NCBI GenBank assembly: GCA_963920765.1
Contig: OY987242.1
Span: 38,677,264-38,741,263, forward strand
Length of the DNA stretch: 64,000 nt
Source: Ulota crispa
Taxonomy: Eukaryota; Streptophyta; Bryopsida; Orthotrichales; Orthotrichaceae
Direction of reading: 5' to 3'
The notes beneath the pieces are model-generated. The model was not told the DNA's origin. It did no database searches and was given only the letters and a program-made list of their open reading frames with translations. Position 1 is the stretch's first letter. The number at the start of each line of letters is the position of its first letter. Shown piece by piece: positions 11,951-23,273 of this stretch. The position numbers were made by a program, and so were the translations under genes.

Positions 11951-12235
11951 TCAGTGGAATTCTTCTTCCTTAGAAGCTAGTTTATCACTATCTTTCACTT
12001 GTTGGTGCATAAGTTTCCAAGTAGCCAATCCGGCATGTAAGGTGTTAACCCATGCTGTTCCTAATATGTGCAAACCACTTACTGAGGTGTTTGCATACTT
12101 TTTCCTGCATCGTGCTGTCCACATTTGCCAAATGATGAAAGTATGCAATAAATCCCATGCTTGGTTCTTGAACACATACCGCGTGGTGAAATCCGTGCAA
12201 GGCACCGTCCATCTTCCCAGAAGAGCTGTGTCAAA
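11951..12235 (-). pseudogene. Decayed LINE (non-LTR retrotransposon) ORF2 C-terminal fragment
   Basis: The minus-strand frame contains a stretch around FIIWQMWTARCRKKYA. It resembles the W-x-x-W-x-ARN/C-rich tail after the reverse transcriptase in plant LINE ORF2 proteins. Nothing of the reverse transcriptase or endonuclease is visible upstream, and the N-terminal part of the frame is low-complexity. A plus-strand frame over the same bases is probably its shadow. The match is by eye only. Confidence 0.35.
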
Positions 12236-12457
12236 GCTGGCAATAAAAGAGACTATTAGAGTATTCGAGTATTCTACAAAAAGGAAAAAGGAAAAGGAGC
12301 ATAAGGGTAAAAAGAGTGGAGAGGCAAGAAAGGCGAGATAGGGAGGATAAGAGATGGAGAGAAAAGGGCAAGAAGGCAAGGATATTCAATATTATTTTCA
12401 CATGGTCTTGACTCCTAATGTAAAGTTTGTAAGATCAAATTTTAGCTCTCCACCAAC

Positions 12458-12629
12458 ATTAAGGTAGACATACCCATAAAGGAGCATTTAAGAAATCCGA
12501 CCCTATGTACCCAGATTGTTCATTTCAATTCTAAAATGAACGATTGTTCATATCAGTTTTGAAATGAACAATCTGGGTACATAGGGTTGGATTTAGAACC
12601 CGCTCCAAATTGGGTGTGTCTACCTTATT
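12458..12629. mobile_element. Hairpin MITE, about 172 bp
   Basis: This is a long inverted repeat. The outer arms read ATTAAGGTAGACA and TGTCTACCTTATT. The inner arms are a perfect CTATGTACCCAGATTGTTCA (12502-12521) and its complement to 12583. The arms meet near 12542 with only a few unpaired bases. No coding capacity was seen and no target duplication identified. Confidence 0.55.
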
Positions 12630-13829
12630 GCTTAATTTTTGGGGTTCCTTGGCCTTGTCTCCTAGCGCAAAGTGGCCCACTTCACATTTTGTCCCACATT
12701 CCAACAATACAACTCCTACAAGTCCCAATTCAATGCTAGTGTTCCAAATTTTTGAACTATAAAGGGCAAAATGAAACTTAAAAAACAATGCTTAAATATT
12801 TTACACTTGAATTTTGTTGGGACTTTTCTTTGAAATTGAAATCTCTATTTTTGGTGCAAATAAATCTTCAACACAAGATGACACTATTTTGTGAGCATAA
12901 AATCATGAGCCATGAGTGGAAAGTCAAGATTTCTATGAACCAATTTGAAGCTCAAAATCAATCGAAATTCTAAAACAACACCAAGTTTTTCAAAAAATGA
13001 ATGTTTAATATACACAATTATAAAACCCTATGTAAACGATTACATGTAAAATTTAGTATGTTGACAAAAATCTACGCTCAAAGCTCACAGCTCACAAACC
13101 CTTGCTCACGGTATAGCATCCCTTGAACACAACCCCAATTGTTGGTACCAAAGCTTTCAAACTCCCATTTTAAAATTTTATAGTGGCCGGAACTTGGAAC
13201 TAGGAACTTGAAACATAGTGTGAAGCTATACGCCTCAATTTCCATCATTCCACCAACTAGAAACCAAACTTTGAGAACTCAATTAAGAACGCACAATCAA
13301 TATTTTCTTTGTTGGTTTTTCTATTGAGTAAGCAACCTGCACCCTAGAATGCATACAAGTAAGGAAAATAAGTACAAAAATGGATGAAATCATCTATGTA
13401 CACTTGTTCATCCAAAAATTTGGTTATCAAAATGTTCTTTTAGATTGATTTGAAAATTGCATCCATTTCATCCACCCCAATTATTTTCTTAGTGTCAAGG
13501 TAGCCAGTGTAATATTCTAGCAAATATGTGCTCCAAAAAATTTCCCAAACTTGGGGTATAGTAAATGTGAACCATCCCTAACCGTATACCAAGTAGTGCA
13601 TTTTCAGGTTGCCTTACCTTGGCAAAGCTACCTCATGACTCACCCTGATCACCTAGAAGGACATGTAACTCTCTTTGTGTTACAATAATTCCTAATTTTG
13701 TGTAAAGTTCAAATTTTCTTACTCCCTAATTTTGGAGTTTGTTGCTGTGCCCAACCTTAATTGCTTGCTTCCTCCATTGCTTATCATTATAATTATTGAC
13801 AACCTTTACTGTAGTCAAATTTTTAAGTA
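12630..13829. other. Intergenic DNA with a repeat-family trace
   Basis: About 13180-13240 carries words (AACATAGTGTGAAGC) shared with the repeats at 43216-43655 and 49291-49631. Nothing else was recognised. Confidence 0.35.
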
Positions 13830-14720
13830 GTATAAAATGTCGAGAAACTAGTATGGGGCAACCTCAATGCACTATTTCGTGCAGTCTCCATGGCAAAACT
13901 AGCAGCCCTGTGGGGGGTTGGTCCGTGGCCTACCATATAAACTTCTCTTCTAGACACGGAACTCGCACAAACCCAAGGGGATGGGATGGTCCCCAGGTGG
14001 CCTCCTTGGAGGAGTTCAAGGCCCGGGGCAGGGGCAGGGGCAGGGGGGCTAGCAAGGCCATGCCATGCTGTGCATCTTGCTTGCCCTGGGGCAAAGGGGA
14101 TGGGAATGGGCCCATTATTCAGACATCATGCAATGAGATTGTGGGAGGCACTGGGCACGGTGTGATGGGCCAACCGCTGTGTGCCATGGGGACAGCAGGG
14201 TTTAATTTTTTGGCTAAATTTTGCCTAAATCTTACCCTGAAAGTCGGCTGGCGACCACTATATTAAGAAATCAGTTAGAAAAATTGGATGGAATCAAGCA
14301 AAATCCCACTTTGCAAAGTATCTTATATTAACAAATTTTGGATGAATTTTAGTATATTATTCATTCATTCCAAATTTAGACAAATTTTCCTTACTTGCTT
14401 GCATTTGGGATGTGGGTTGCTCTACCCTAACAAAACAAAAAACAAAACCCTACCGGGACACCTCTGGATAGGCTCGTCGCCTCCAAAGGGGGTCCTAAGA
14501 GGGCCTCGGTCATTCCCAACTTGCGCACATAGCCAACTCGTGTGGCACTGGCACCAAAAAACCCCCCCAAAATGCAATGAACAGGCACCTCTCCAGCCTC
14601 ACAAATCCCCTCGTGCATCTTCCAACCTCTCCAGGGTCACAGATCCTCTCTTCCTCTCTCCTTGGCAAGCCCCTCCTCAACTTGACACAAGATGCGACAC
14701 ATGCAAAGGCCAAATTGAGG
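13830..14720. other. GC-richer block of unknown role
   Basis: Base composition rises sharply compared with the neighbours. A GGGGCA-type simple repeat lies near 14025-14046. Open frames on both strands here reflect the low density of stop codons in GC-rich DNA and matched no family I know. It could be an unannotated exon, a promoter, or inserted DNA. Confidence 0.3.
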
Positions 14721-14775
14721 CACTATTGAATTCACATATCCCCCCATACATCATTCCGAGAAGCCTCCATGAGTG

Positions 14776-15010
14776 ACAAATTACTCAAAATGTTGAATGA
14801 CCCTCGACCTTGAGTTGGCCTCATGGCCTCCGACGGGGTCCCTAGTAAGGCTTGGGTCATTCCCATATAAACTCACATTATCCCTATGCTCACTCTAACA
14901 TGCCCTCAAAAGCAACAAATTACTCAAAGTGTTGAATGACCCTTGACCTTGAGTTGGCCTTGTCGCCTACAACAGGGTCAATGGGGAGGCTTGGGTGATT
15001 CCCAACTTGC
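14776..15010. repeat. Direct repeat, 139-bp period, with a related copy upstream
   Basis: Units starting at 14776 and 14915 share ACAAATTACTCAAA, GTTGAATGACCC and ACCTTGAGTTGGCC, and then a region ending in GGCTTGGGT. A related but diverged stretch lies at about 14461-14530 (GTCGCCTCCAAAGG, TCATTCCCAACTTGC). Confidence 0.6.
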
Positions 15011-15339
15011 ACGGGCTGCCATGCCAACTTTGTATGGATTTGGTGTCTTTCTACACAAAAAAACTGCAAATATCATTTTATTTAACCCATTGATGTTCAA
15101 ATAACTTTCTTGAAGTTCCACTTGTTTTTGCATGTGTACTATACTTAATTACTTGTGGATTATCCAAAATTCATAGGAAATGATTCAAAAATTTCTTTGG
15201 TTTACACAACACAACCGGATACTTACAAAGACCTAGAGATCTCTAAATGTTTAGGGACATAGAAAGTTTCATAATTACATGAATAGTCCATAAGTAGGCA
15301 AATGTATCATATGTACTCTAAGCAAACATACTACATTAC

Positions 15340-15619
15340 AAGGGATTTGGACCTAAGAATGGGCCCCTTCCCCCAAAACTATGGGAACTTTGGGAACACT
15401 TCCACAACACTTCCATATAGGCAATCTGCAGCAGTATGACATGGCATTAGGGCAACCATGTCAAACATTGTTATTTAATTATTATTTTTGGGAAAAAAAC
15501 TTTTTTTGACTTTTTTTTAACTTTTTATTTTTTATTTTTTATTTTTTTATTTTTCCGACAACCAGCAGTGGCATTGGGAACATCCAAACTCATAGCCCTT
15601 TCTTGGGTCCAAATCCCTT
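15340..15619. mobile_element. DNA transposon-like element with terminal inverted repeats of about 25 bp
   Basis: It begins AAGGGATTTGGACCTAAG and ends CTTGGGTCCAAATCCCTT, which are inverted complements with one mismatch. The interior is a T-rich tract (about 15500-15555) without coding capacity. No clear target duplication could be read, so the superfamily is open. Confidence 0.55.
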
Positions 15620-15770
15620 ATAATGCTTCCTTCAATATCAATCATTAATTTATTGTGGAGGCAAATATTTCTTGTAAGTCATCTAAAATCTATCCTAGAA
15701 AAGGTGTTAAGAGAAAAGAAAGATATACTTGAGCTTCAAAGTATTGAATATGAATGTTAAATCATTTTGA

Positions 15771-15843
15771 AGTTGTATGTTATATATGGAGTGTCTCTAG
15801 ACATTGTATTGGTCTAGATACACTCCATATATAACATACAACT
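15771..15843. repeat. Near-perfect hairpin, 31-nt arms
   Basis: The left arm 15771-15801 and right arm 15813-15843 pair over AGTTGTATGTTATATATGGA and beyond, with one displaced base. The loop is about 11 nt. Its size fits either a miRNA-type or siRNA-type precursor or a tiny MITE. I recognise no known miRNA sequence. Confidence 0.65.
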
Positions 15844-15975
15844 CCACATTAATCAAAATTCACATTATTGGTAGAAGGCTACTCACTTTGGCAAGTTTAG
15901 GGATATGGAAATAAATAAGAGCTTGCAATGTTTTAGAACTTAGGGTAGTACTAAACATAGGTATAACAAGTTTAA

Positions 15976-16872
15976 CCCCAAAAGTTCCTTTGTGTTTACA
16001 TGCTCAAATGGCTTGAAACCAACCTCTCTCAATAAAATGATTAATGGATCAAATTTTTGAATTTTTTTGTATAATTCAACGTAATATCTGTTTTTTTTTT
16101 GCTTACTTATGTCCACCCTCTCAAAATTTCAGACTTTGAAAGGGCATGTTTCATTAGATATTAACTCTCAAAGTACAATTAGAACTTTTTTGAAGCATCT
16201 CTAAAATGTCAAATTTTATTTTGGCCATCCAAAATGATATTTGCCACTTCATGAATTTCTTATGCAATTTGAGTTTCTTGGAGAGCATGAGATTGGCTAT
16301 ATGCCTCATAAATTTCATGACCATCCAATGCTTAAAAAATAGTGGAAAAAAATTGGAAGCGGGCACTACTTTGTTGAAATTGTCATTGTAAATATTAAGA
16401 AAACTTCAATGCAAAGATTCTCATACTAATAAATTTCAACTACAAAATCCAAACGGTGTAAAACTAGGACATCATGTAGAGTACTTGCCAAAGGAGTTTT
16501 TCTAAAAATAAAATGTAAAATATAAGTTATTACTTAGTCAAGGAGTATTGATTGCAAATTTTGTCCATTGACCGAGCCATTGTAAAGTACTTTTGAACAC
16601 TTTGTGGGCAACACCCTTCCTAATCTCTTGGTTTTTAATTTTTTTTAGGGATGCCCTTGTTGACACCTAAATCACATGTGGTAGTGTAACTAGAGTGGTA
16701 CCATATCTCACTCAAAAATGATTCAATTCCAATTTTTTTTTTTGAAAAAATGCAAACTTCTCAATATGAACACATAAACCCTTATTTTCATACTCTTATC
16801 ACAATTATTTACACGAAAATGCTTCCCCAAATATCCAAAAAGCCCAAAATGGGCTCCTTGGTCCTTTGGGGG
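15976..16872. mobile_element. TTAA-flanked element, copy B (897 bp)
   Basis: TTAA flanks both sides (15972-15975, 16873-16876). The left end is CCCCAAAAGTTCC and the right end TTGGTCCTTTGGGGG. It matches copy A (1-470) in reverse complement over about 480 bp. No transposase frame is present, so it would be non-autonomous. Confidence 0.6.
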
Positions 16873-16876
16873 TTAA

Positions 16877-17836
16877 GATATCTTTATTGATATCCGTTTG
16901 AGAACTATTTGGTATCTGTTCAATACCAGCCAGCTCTCAGTACGTCATGAAGTCTTTAGTGTTGGCAAGGGACCCAGGCAATACCAATCCGTGGTCAAAT
17001 CCATCCAAAGGACCCACCAAGTAAAGCAGGTCTACTTTAAACCTTTTTTTTCACCCAAAATTGAAGAATCGCTGATCTCATTGCAAAGATGCTAAGAATC
17101 ACAGACAAACATTTTCTGTCTTTTTATGGAAACTTTGACCAGGTGGGTCACCACAAAGTCAGGCTCCTAAACTTCAAGCCGGTTTACGTGGACAATGGGG
17201 TGCAAAAGCCGGAGTCGTTCATTTGAAAGGCACCAGTACCATGACTTGGTAGGTGACAAAAGTCTTCATATTACTTGTTCTTGCTCGTGCCAAGTACAAA
17301 TAAAAATAATAATAATGGTAATAACAATAATATTCCGTAATAGATCAAACATTTTCCTTTCTCCCTTCTTTCGTTTCTTGTATTTGTACAAAATATTAAT
17401 TTTCAAGAGGCATATTATTTATAATATTTTTAATAAATTTGTGGGCCAAAATATTTATTATATCATTCCCATTGCTTCAAAATTATGTTAGTGATTGACA
17501 AATCTATAGCTTCTTTTGCCTCTACATGGCAAGGGAGGAGGCCTTGCATTAAAAGAAGGTATCATGAGGATGTTTGAGCATATACTTATTTGAGAAGTAA
17601 GCCATGGTTACAAGGATAAAGCATCTTGTATTTTAGTTCTTTTGTTGTTTGTGACTGCTAAGGTAAGATTTGGCAAATAATATTCGAAGTCTCTCGAGCA
17701 TTTTGGTTCCACAAAGTAAGCATAGATGTTTCATATACTTGTTACTTTTTATGATTACACAATGGTTTTTAATGTTGTGCATTTACTAATAGGAGAAATT
17801 TATGCAACCTAATTCCTTAGATCAAACATTCATAAT
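16877..17836. other. Intergenic DNA with a GC-richer unique stretch
   Basis: 16900-17280 is less AT-rich and non-repetitive in this window, but no protein family was recognised in any frame. Confidence 0.35.
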
Positions 17837-17840
17837 TTAA

Positions 17841-18594
17841 TCCCTAAGCGCCCTAGTGTCCTATATATCGTTTCCCACAATTTCAAAGCCTTGTTTTGAG
17901 GTAATGGAGTTAACTTTTTGATCTTGCTATAAACTACAATTATGACAGCATTCATGTTGTCCATGCCAATGGAGTAATGGCAAGGAAACCCAAAAGTTGT
18001 ACAAGTGATGCAAGAGATTTGATTGGGTGAAAACACCGTATGGGGCGTGGTAGCAAACATCGTTTTACAAGTTGCAACCGGTCAATATCCCTTGCAAGCT
18101 TCCTTGTGTAAACTTTGTGGTAGCGGGAAAGTTGTTGGCAAGGGTTCAACTATGTTCTAAACCCTTATTCTGGTAACCGTCACCAACTTTGCCGGTCATT
18201 GTTTTTTGTGCAATAACAATTTGAAGCCCAAAAACTTGACATAAAAAGAAGTGCAATCTTCAATAATTTACAAGCGTATGCATTCACGTCTAGTCTTGTT
18301 GCTCGCAAAATTTGAGATGAATTCGGGCTTATAGAATTTGTAAAAATCATCAAACAGCAATTACCTACCAATAAATGAAATTTTGACATCACATATTGTT
18401 AGATCAAATGTTATAATCTCCCATCTCTCGTGGTGAATTGTTCCCAAAATTTGCAAGCCATTTTCTAAGTGGGTGTTCTACTATTTTCAAAGGTCACTTT
18501 TTGTGGATCATGTGATTGACCGAGATACAATGCATCAAAGTTGTCAATCTCCAAATATCTTGATTTTGGTGAAAATGGCCTGGGCGCTTGGGGG
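17841..18594. mobile_element. TTAA-flanked element, copy C1 (754 bp)
   Basis: TTAA lies at 17837-17840 and 18595-18598. The left end is TCCCTAAGCGCCCTAG. The right end CTGGGCGCTTGGGGG is its inverted complement apart from three mismatches. It represents a subfamily with GCGCCC in place of the AAGGACC seen elsewhere. The right TTAA is shared with copy C2. Confidence 0.65.
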
Positions 18595-18598
18595 TTAA

Positions 18599-19545
18599 CC
18601 CCTAAAGGAGTAAAGCTCCACGGGTGTTGCAAAGAAAAATAATATCAAAATTGTCATTATTTGATGGTTTATTTAAAATTCAAAATAAAAAATATTTTTT
18701 TGAGTTTCAACCATACAAAAGTGTACTATACAAGTAAGGCAAGGAGTGAAACAAATTCCAGCCCATTTGACCATGTAGATTGTAAGGTTATAATGTTTGA
18801 AATGAGAAAAATAAGTTTTTTTCATTCTTGCTAAACAAGGTTAGCAAACTTTGAGCCCTTCTAAAGTAAAATTTTTGCTCCACAAAAACCAAATTTTTGA
18901 CCGTTCACAAGTATATGATGTTAGGTTCACTCACAAAAAAATTCAAAAGAAAACATAGAATCTAGCTTACTTTAAATCACCTTGGAATGCAAGAAGGTTC
19001 ACTAAATTGGCAATATACTAATCATTTTTTCACAATTTCTTGTGCAATAAGGAAGTCTTTCTTATGCAATCCAAACAATAAAAGTTAGAGACAAACATCA
19101 AGAATATACTATAAATTTTTTAAGAGCTTTGGATTTATAGATTGAAAGATAATAGGGCCTAAAGTTAGAAGAAAATATATATTTTTGAAACTGCCCAAAC
19201 ATAGTTAACATAGTTTGACTCCTCTTTAGAATGTAATGTGAGAGCTCATTTTTAATTTTATTTTGACAATTGTATACCATATTTTATTAGTTACATACAT
19301 GCCAAGTTTCAAAAGTTGATGAGAGTTTTAGCATAAGACTTTTCAAAGATTTCAAATTGCCCAAGGTGCCCAAATTCATTTGGAGAGCATAATTTTTTAC
19401 TTGAGCATCCAATAGGAGTGTTTTCTTTTTCACACAAAAGGTATCCATTGTCTCCAAATTTCAAAAACATCCGCCAAAAAGTGACTTTAAAGGAACCTAC
19501 CCAAACTTTCAACTAATTGCTAAACAGACTTTTGTGATTTAGGAG
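18599..19545. mobile_element. TTAA-flanked element, copy C2 (947 bp)
   Basis: It starts CCCCTAAAGGAG straight after the TTAA that also ends copy C1. It ends TTTAGGAG before TTAA 19546-19549. Its interior is clearly homologous to copy N at 45296-46257. For example, both carry AACAAGGTTAGCAAACTTTG and, further on, ATAGATTGAAAGATAATAGG. Confidence 0.6.
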
Positions 19546-19549
19546 TTAA

Positions 19550-19894
19550 CCCTCTAAAAGTTGTGTTGATTATAGGAACAATTTGTCTTGTAGCGCTACA
19601 ATGCTTTGACAAGTGCCCACACATTATAAAAATATTTTTAAAAATTGCAAAAGTCAACCATGCATGTTACCCTCATAAAAATTGCTAGAAAGGCAGCATG
19701 GAACCTCACATTATGTTTTCGATTTTTCTCACAATTTGGGTTACCCACAAAAAAACGTACATATTTCGTGAGATTTTTTTGCTTTCCATGACGATCATCT
19801 CTAAATAAAATCATATAAAAAACAATTTTTCTTCATCCTATAGATTTCTTTTTTATATTGATCACACAAAACCCGTCCGCCTTGGCGTGAGGGG
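19550..19894. mobile_element. TTAA-bounded segment, copy C3 (345 bp, mismatched ends)
   Basis: TTAA lies at both ends (19546-19549, 19895-19898), with CCCTCTAAAAG on the left and GGCGTGAGGGG on the right. The two ends do not match each other. The right end instead resembles the solitary end at 41811-41839 (CGTCCG...GAGGGG TTAA AGG). It is probably a chimera or remnant of two elements. Confidence 0.3.
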
Positions 19895-20034
19895 TTAAAG
19901 GATGAATAATCACAAACTGATGATTCATGAATATGAAAATTGATTTATTATCATCCAAGTTTATTTTATTCCTCTGTTTGCTAACTTACATATGTGAGAT
20001 GTAGGTTTTGAACATATACTTTAACCCTTAAATG

Positions 20035-20251
20035 TCCATAAGGCATAGTATATACGCTGACATATAATTGTCATTAGCTGTCAATATGAAATTTTTAATT
20101 TGGGATCTCAAGTAGCTCACTAGAACCATATTGATCTATTCTCCAACTTCTTTGTTGGTCTCAAATTTAGTAGAGATGTGGATCGATTCCAAATACAAGA
20201 AAAATATCCCATATTGTACTGGTTGCAAAGGGCTTCTCAAACATTTAAAGG
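20035..20251. mobile_element. TTAA-flanked element, copy D (217 bp)
   Basis: TTAA lies at 20031-20034 and 20252-20255. The left end CCCTTAAATGTCC and right end ACATTTAAAGG are inverted complements over most of their length. Confidence 0.5.
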
Positions 20252-20255
20252 TTAA

Positions 20256-21428
20256 CAAACATAAGTGTGTTGTTATCATGAAAGTACTTTTGTAGTTTAA
20301 AATTGACCCCTAATTAAATGATTACAAAACAAGATTATACCAAGTAAGTAAGTAACATAATGTGATTACACAAGGAATTAAATATTATAAACACAATAAG
20401 AAGATTTATGTGCCCGAATATTGATTTTCCATCCACAATAGATATAAGTAAAATACTTATTTGGTTTAAGTTTTGAATTTTGTTTGAATATAGTATTGGT
20501 GATTGCGATACTAGATCCAATCATACAAACATGACCTATGGGCTAGAGTCCAAGAACGTTAATTGCAAGATATAGTTTTAATACTCTCCTAGATTATGCT
20601 TTATAGCTCATGTTTTACATTTTGAAATTGTGGACCACTTGTGATCTGTAAGGGGTTGAATTTTCAATTAAAGCATGCAAGCATCATATTTTTGTTACCA
20701 CCGACTCACCGAGTTCTTCTAGAATCAAAGTTTCAAAAGTTTTTTGAACGGATGGAAAGAGTAAAGCCCCTTGAAATGATGTGCTATGAAAACATTTTTG
20801 TAGAGTGCTTCTTTTTTCTTTATCTTTTTTCCTTCTTTTTTTTTCTTTTGGTTTTGGTTGGATGATAAAAAAAAATGCCCTTGTTAAAGCATATGGGTGC
20901 AATGTGGTCTGCCCTTGTGTTTCAATGCATAATTGGGAGGAATAGGATTTTGTGGTGCTATATGTATTGATTTCTGACCTTTTTTTTCATTTTATCTAAT
21001 ACGACAAGAAAGTATGTATACTATATAAGGGAGGCTATGTATCTCTTATACTCTCTCCAACTATGTTACACAACTTGTTGTAAGGTCTAAAACAAACACA
21101 ATTTATCCGCCACCTTGTAAAGGAACTAGGTTCTTTTTTAGCAAAGTATTGTAACCAGTTGTAGCAAAAAAATCAAAGATGTTGGTTTGTGCATTGGTAT
21201 GTAAGGTATATGATTATAAGGTTTTAAATTTCAATCCAAAATCTGTTCTAGAATTAATGTTGAATTAGTTGATTTAAATTTCACAACCAAATATAAGTGA
21301 GTGCAATGGTAGATTCAACCTCTTGTGTATGATTTAAGAGGTTAAAACACACATTCTTGTTTATAGTTCTTCATTGGTTTATTCTACAAAATTGCAGTTC
21401 ATAAATCCTCTTTTTCCTTGTACTAAAT
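20256..21428. other. AT-rich intergenic DNA, nothing recognised
   Basis: A T-rich and mirrored A-rich tract lies at about 20809-20876. Otherwise nothing was seen. Confidence 0.4.
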
Positions 21429-21432
21429 TTAA

Positions 21433-21504
21433 CCCCTAAATGCCCCTAGATATTAGAATGTGATGTTTTTAACACTAAAATTTGGCACCATGGGCATTTA
21501 AGGG
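21433..21504. mobile_element. Minimal TTAA-flanked element, copy E (72 bp)
   Basis: TTAA lies at 21429-21432 and 21505-21508. The left end is CCCCTAAATGCCC and the right end GGGCATTTAAGGG, which are inverted complements with one mismatch. Little more than the two ends remains. Confidence 0.6.
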
Positions 21505-22090
21505 TTAACTCACAACAAGTCACCAACTAGCAAAGAACTAGAGCAAATTTCCATGTGTGGCCAAATTTATTAAGAAATAGGAAAAACATAAAAAAGGTGA
21601 TAGATGCTAATGTACAAAAATGTGGTTAATTGGTAAGAATGTTTTGGGCATGATTCAACAATAAAGTTCATGTTTTAACAAATCATCATAACCAAGAGCT
21701 TAACCAAGTACAAGAATAGTTAGAAGGTCACCATTACTTGGTACCCCACTAGAACTATTACTAAAAATTGGTAGTATAGTTCCAAATGTGGGATGTAAAA
21801 TATTACTAGAAAGGTGTTGTTTAGAACATTTCCATCTGACCTCTAGTTCTTCATCTTGGGGAAACATTAGGGGGATTCAAACATAAAATTTAGCCTACGA
21901 GTTTCTCACCTCACATGATCCCCGCTCACTAGTGAAATTTTTTTGTTCACTCACACACCCAAAGTCTGACACACTCGTGAGTTTGCAATTAGGGTTTTGT
22001 GCACAAGTCAAGGGTCTAAGTGTCTAAGACACCGGAGAGGATGAGCAGCACAAAAGTGAGTCTCTCAAGTTCACTCCTAACGTGAATCAA

Positions 22091-22233
22091 CACTACAAGG
22101 AAAATTGACCTTTCTTACACATCCAAATTGACAGAAACTTGACAAAAAAGTGTCCAAATTGACAAAAAATGTCCTGAATCAAGATGACTTAATTTATAGA
22201 AAATGTCCAAATTGACACTGCTCCCTTGTAGTT
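22091..22233. mobile_element. CACTA-type MITE, about 143 bp
   Basis: It starts CACTACAAGGAAAATTGACC, like the copy at 955. It ends CCCTTGTAGTT, with the last base changed from the expected G. The interior repeats GTCCAAATTGACA two or three times. No target duplication is readable. Confidence 0.5.
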
Positions 22234-23269
22234 AGGAGCGAATTCTAGAGGTGAGTCACCTTGCTGTTCACTAGTGAATTCATCAAGGTGAATTGAGACA
22301 TGAGTCACCTAAAAAAGTTGATGTTTGAAGCCCCCTATTGTGATTCTTGTATCTTGTATTCAATTGTAATTCCCCCACCTACGCAATTAGGTAAAATAGT
22401 GTTCAACTAATAATAAGTCTCCTTGTTTAAAAAAGTAAATAGATTCTTTGTCATTGCTTCCTCAGTTTGTTAATTAATCAAAAAAAAGTAGTGCTTAGAG
22501 GAGTTGCCATGCATTGTGAAAACAAAAAAATTACAATGCAAAGAAGAATTTTTTGACAGGTCCAAGCATTAATTGCCTCCTTTTCATTCAAAAGTGTAGT
22601 TAACACGGTATTTCACCATGCAGGTGGAGATGCTCTCCGAACTCTTTAATATTATTTCAAACATCCAATTTGAATAAAAATTCCACCCATGGAATTTGTG
22701 ATAAATTTATGGCACGACATTTTAGTACAAAGCATGTTTGAATTTTTTTGACAAGTCAATAGTGATTTTCTTTACTTACTAAAGTGATTAGTGAAACTTT
22801 TGTTTGTCAATTTAGGAAGACACTTTACAAAAACCCAGAAAAGGGGCTTAGGGCCTCTTTACACTGGTGACCAAGGCAATTTTGATCAAGGACAAAAATG
22901 GATGAGAAAATGACATTGAATCTTATATGTCATAAAGTAGATAATGTTTCATGGTCATTTGCATTTCTAGTTGAGACACTCTCAAGAGTTCTCTAGTCAT
23001 ATTTTAAGGGTGATCACTGATCAAATCATCCCAATTTTTTTGATTGGTCTACTTTTGTCAAGCTTTAGTGCTATTCACTACTAAGAATTCTATTTTATTA
23101 ATGTTTTACGCCAATGAGTTAAATTTTTATTGCGGTGAATACAATTTTTATTGCTGATATGTTGATTTACTACAAGAAATGTACTTTGGTTGTGGTAATT
23201 TTTGTTTTAACATAGTAATTAAAGTTTATTTAAGTGTTTATTGTAACAAGGGAATTATTTTAACCCCTA
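22234..23269. other. AT-rich intergenic DNA, nothing firm
   Basis: CACTACTAAGAATTC at 23078 and ACTACAAGAAATG near 23170 look like CACTA ends, but no complete element could be delimited. Confidence 0.35.
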
Positions 23270-23273
23270 AAGG

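Noticed and set aside
11919-12341. Plus-strand 140-codon frame
   Set aside because: It overlaps the minus-strand LINE-like frame over the same bases and has a low-complexity Lys-rich tail.
13796-14776. Paired long frames on both strands in the GC-richer block
   Set aside because: Explained by fewer stop codons in GC-rich DNA; no family recognised and no splice-supported structure.
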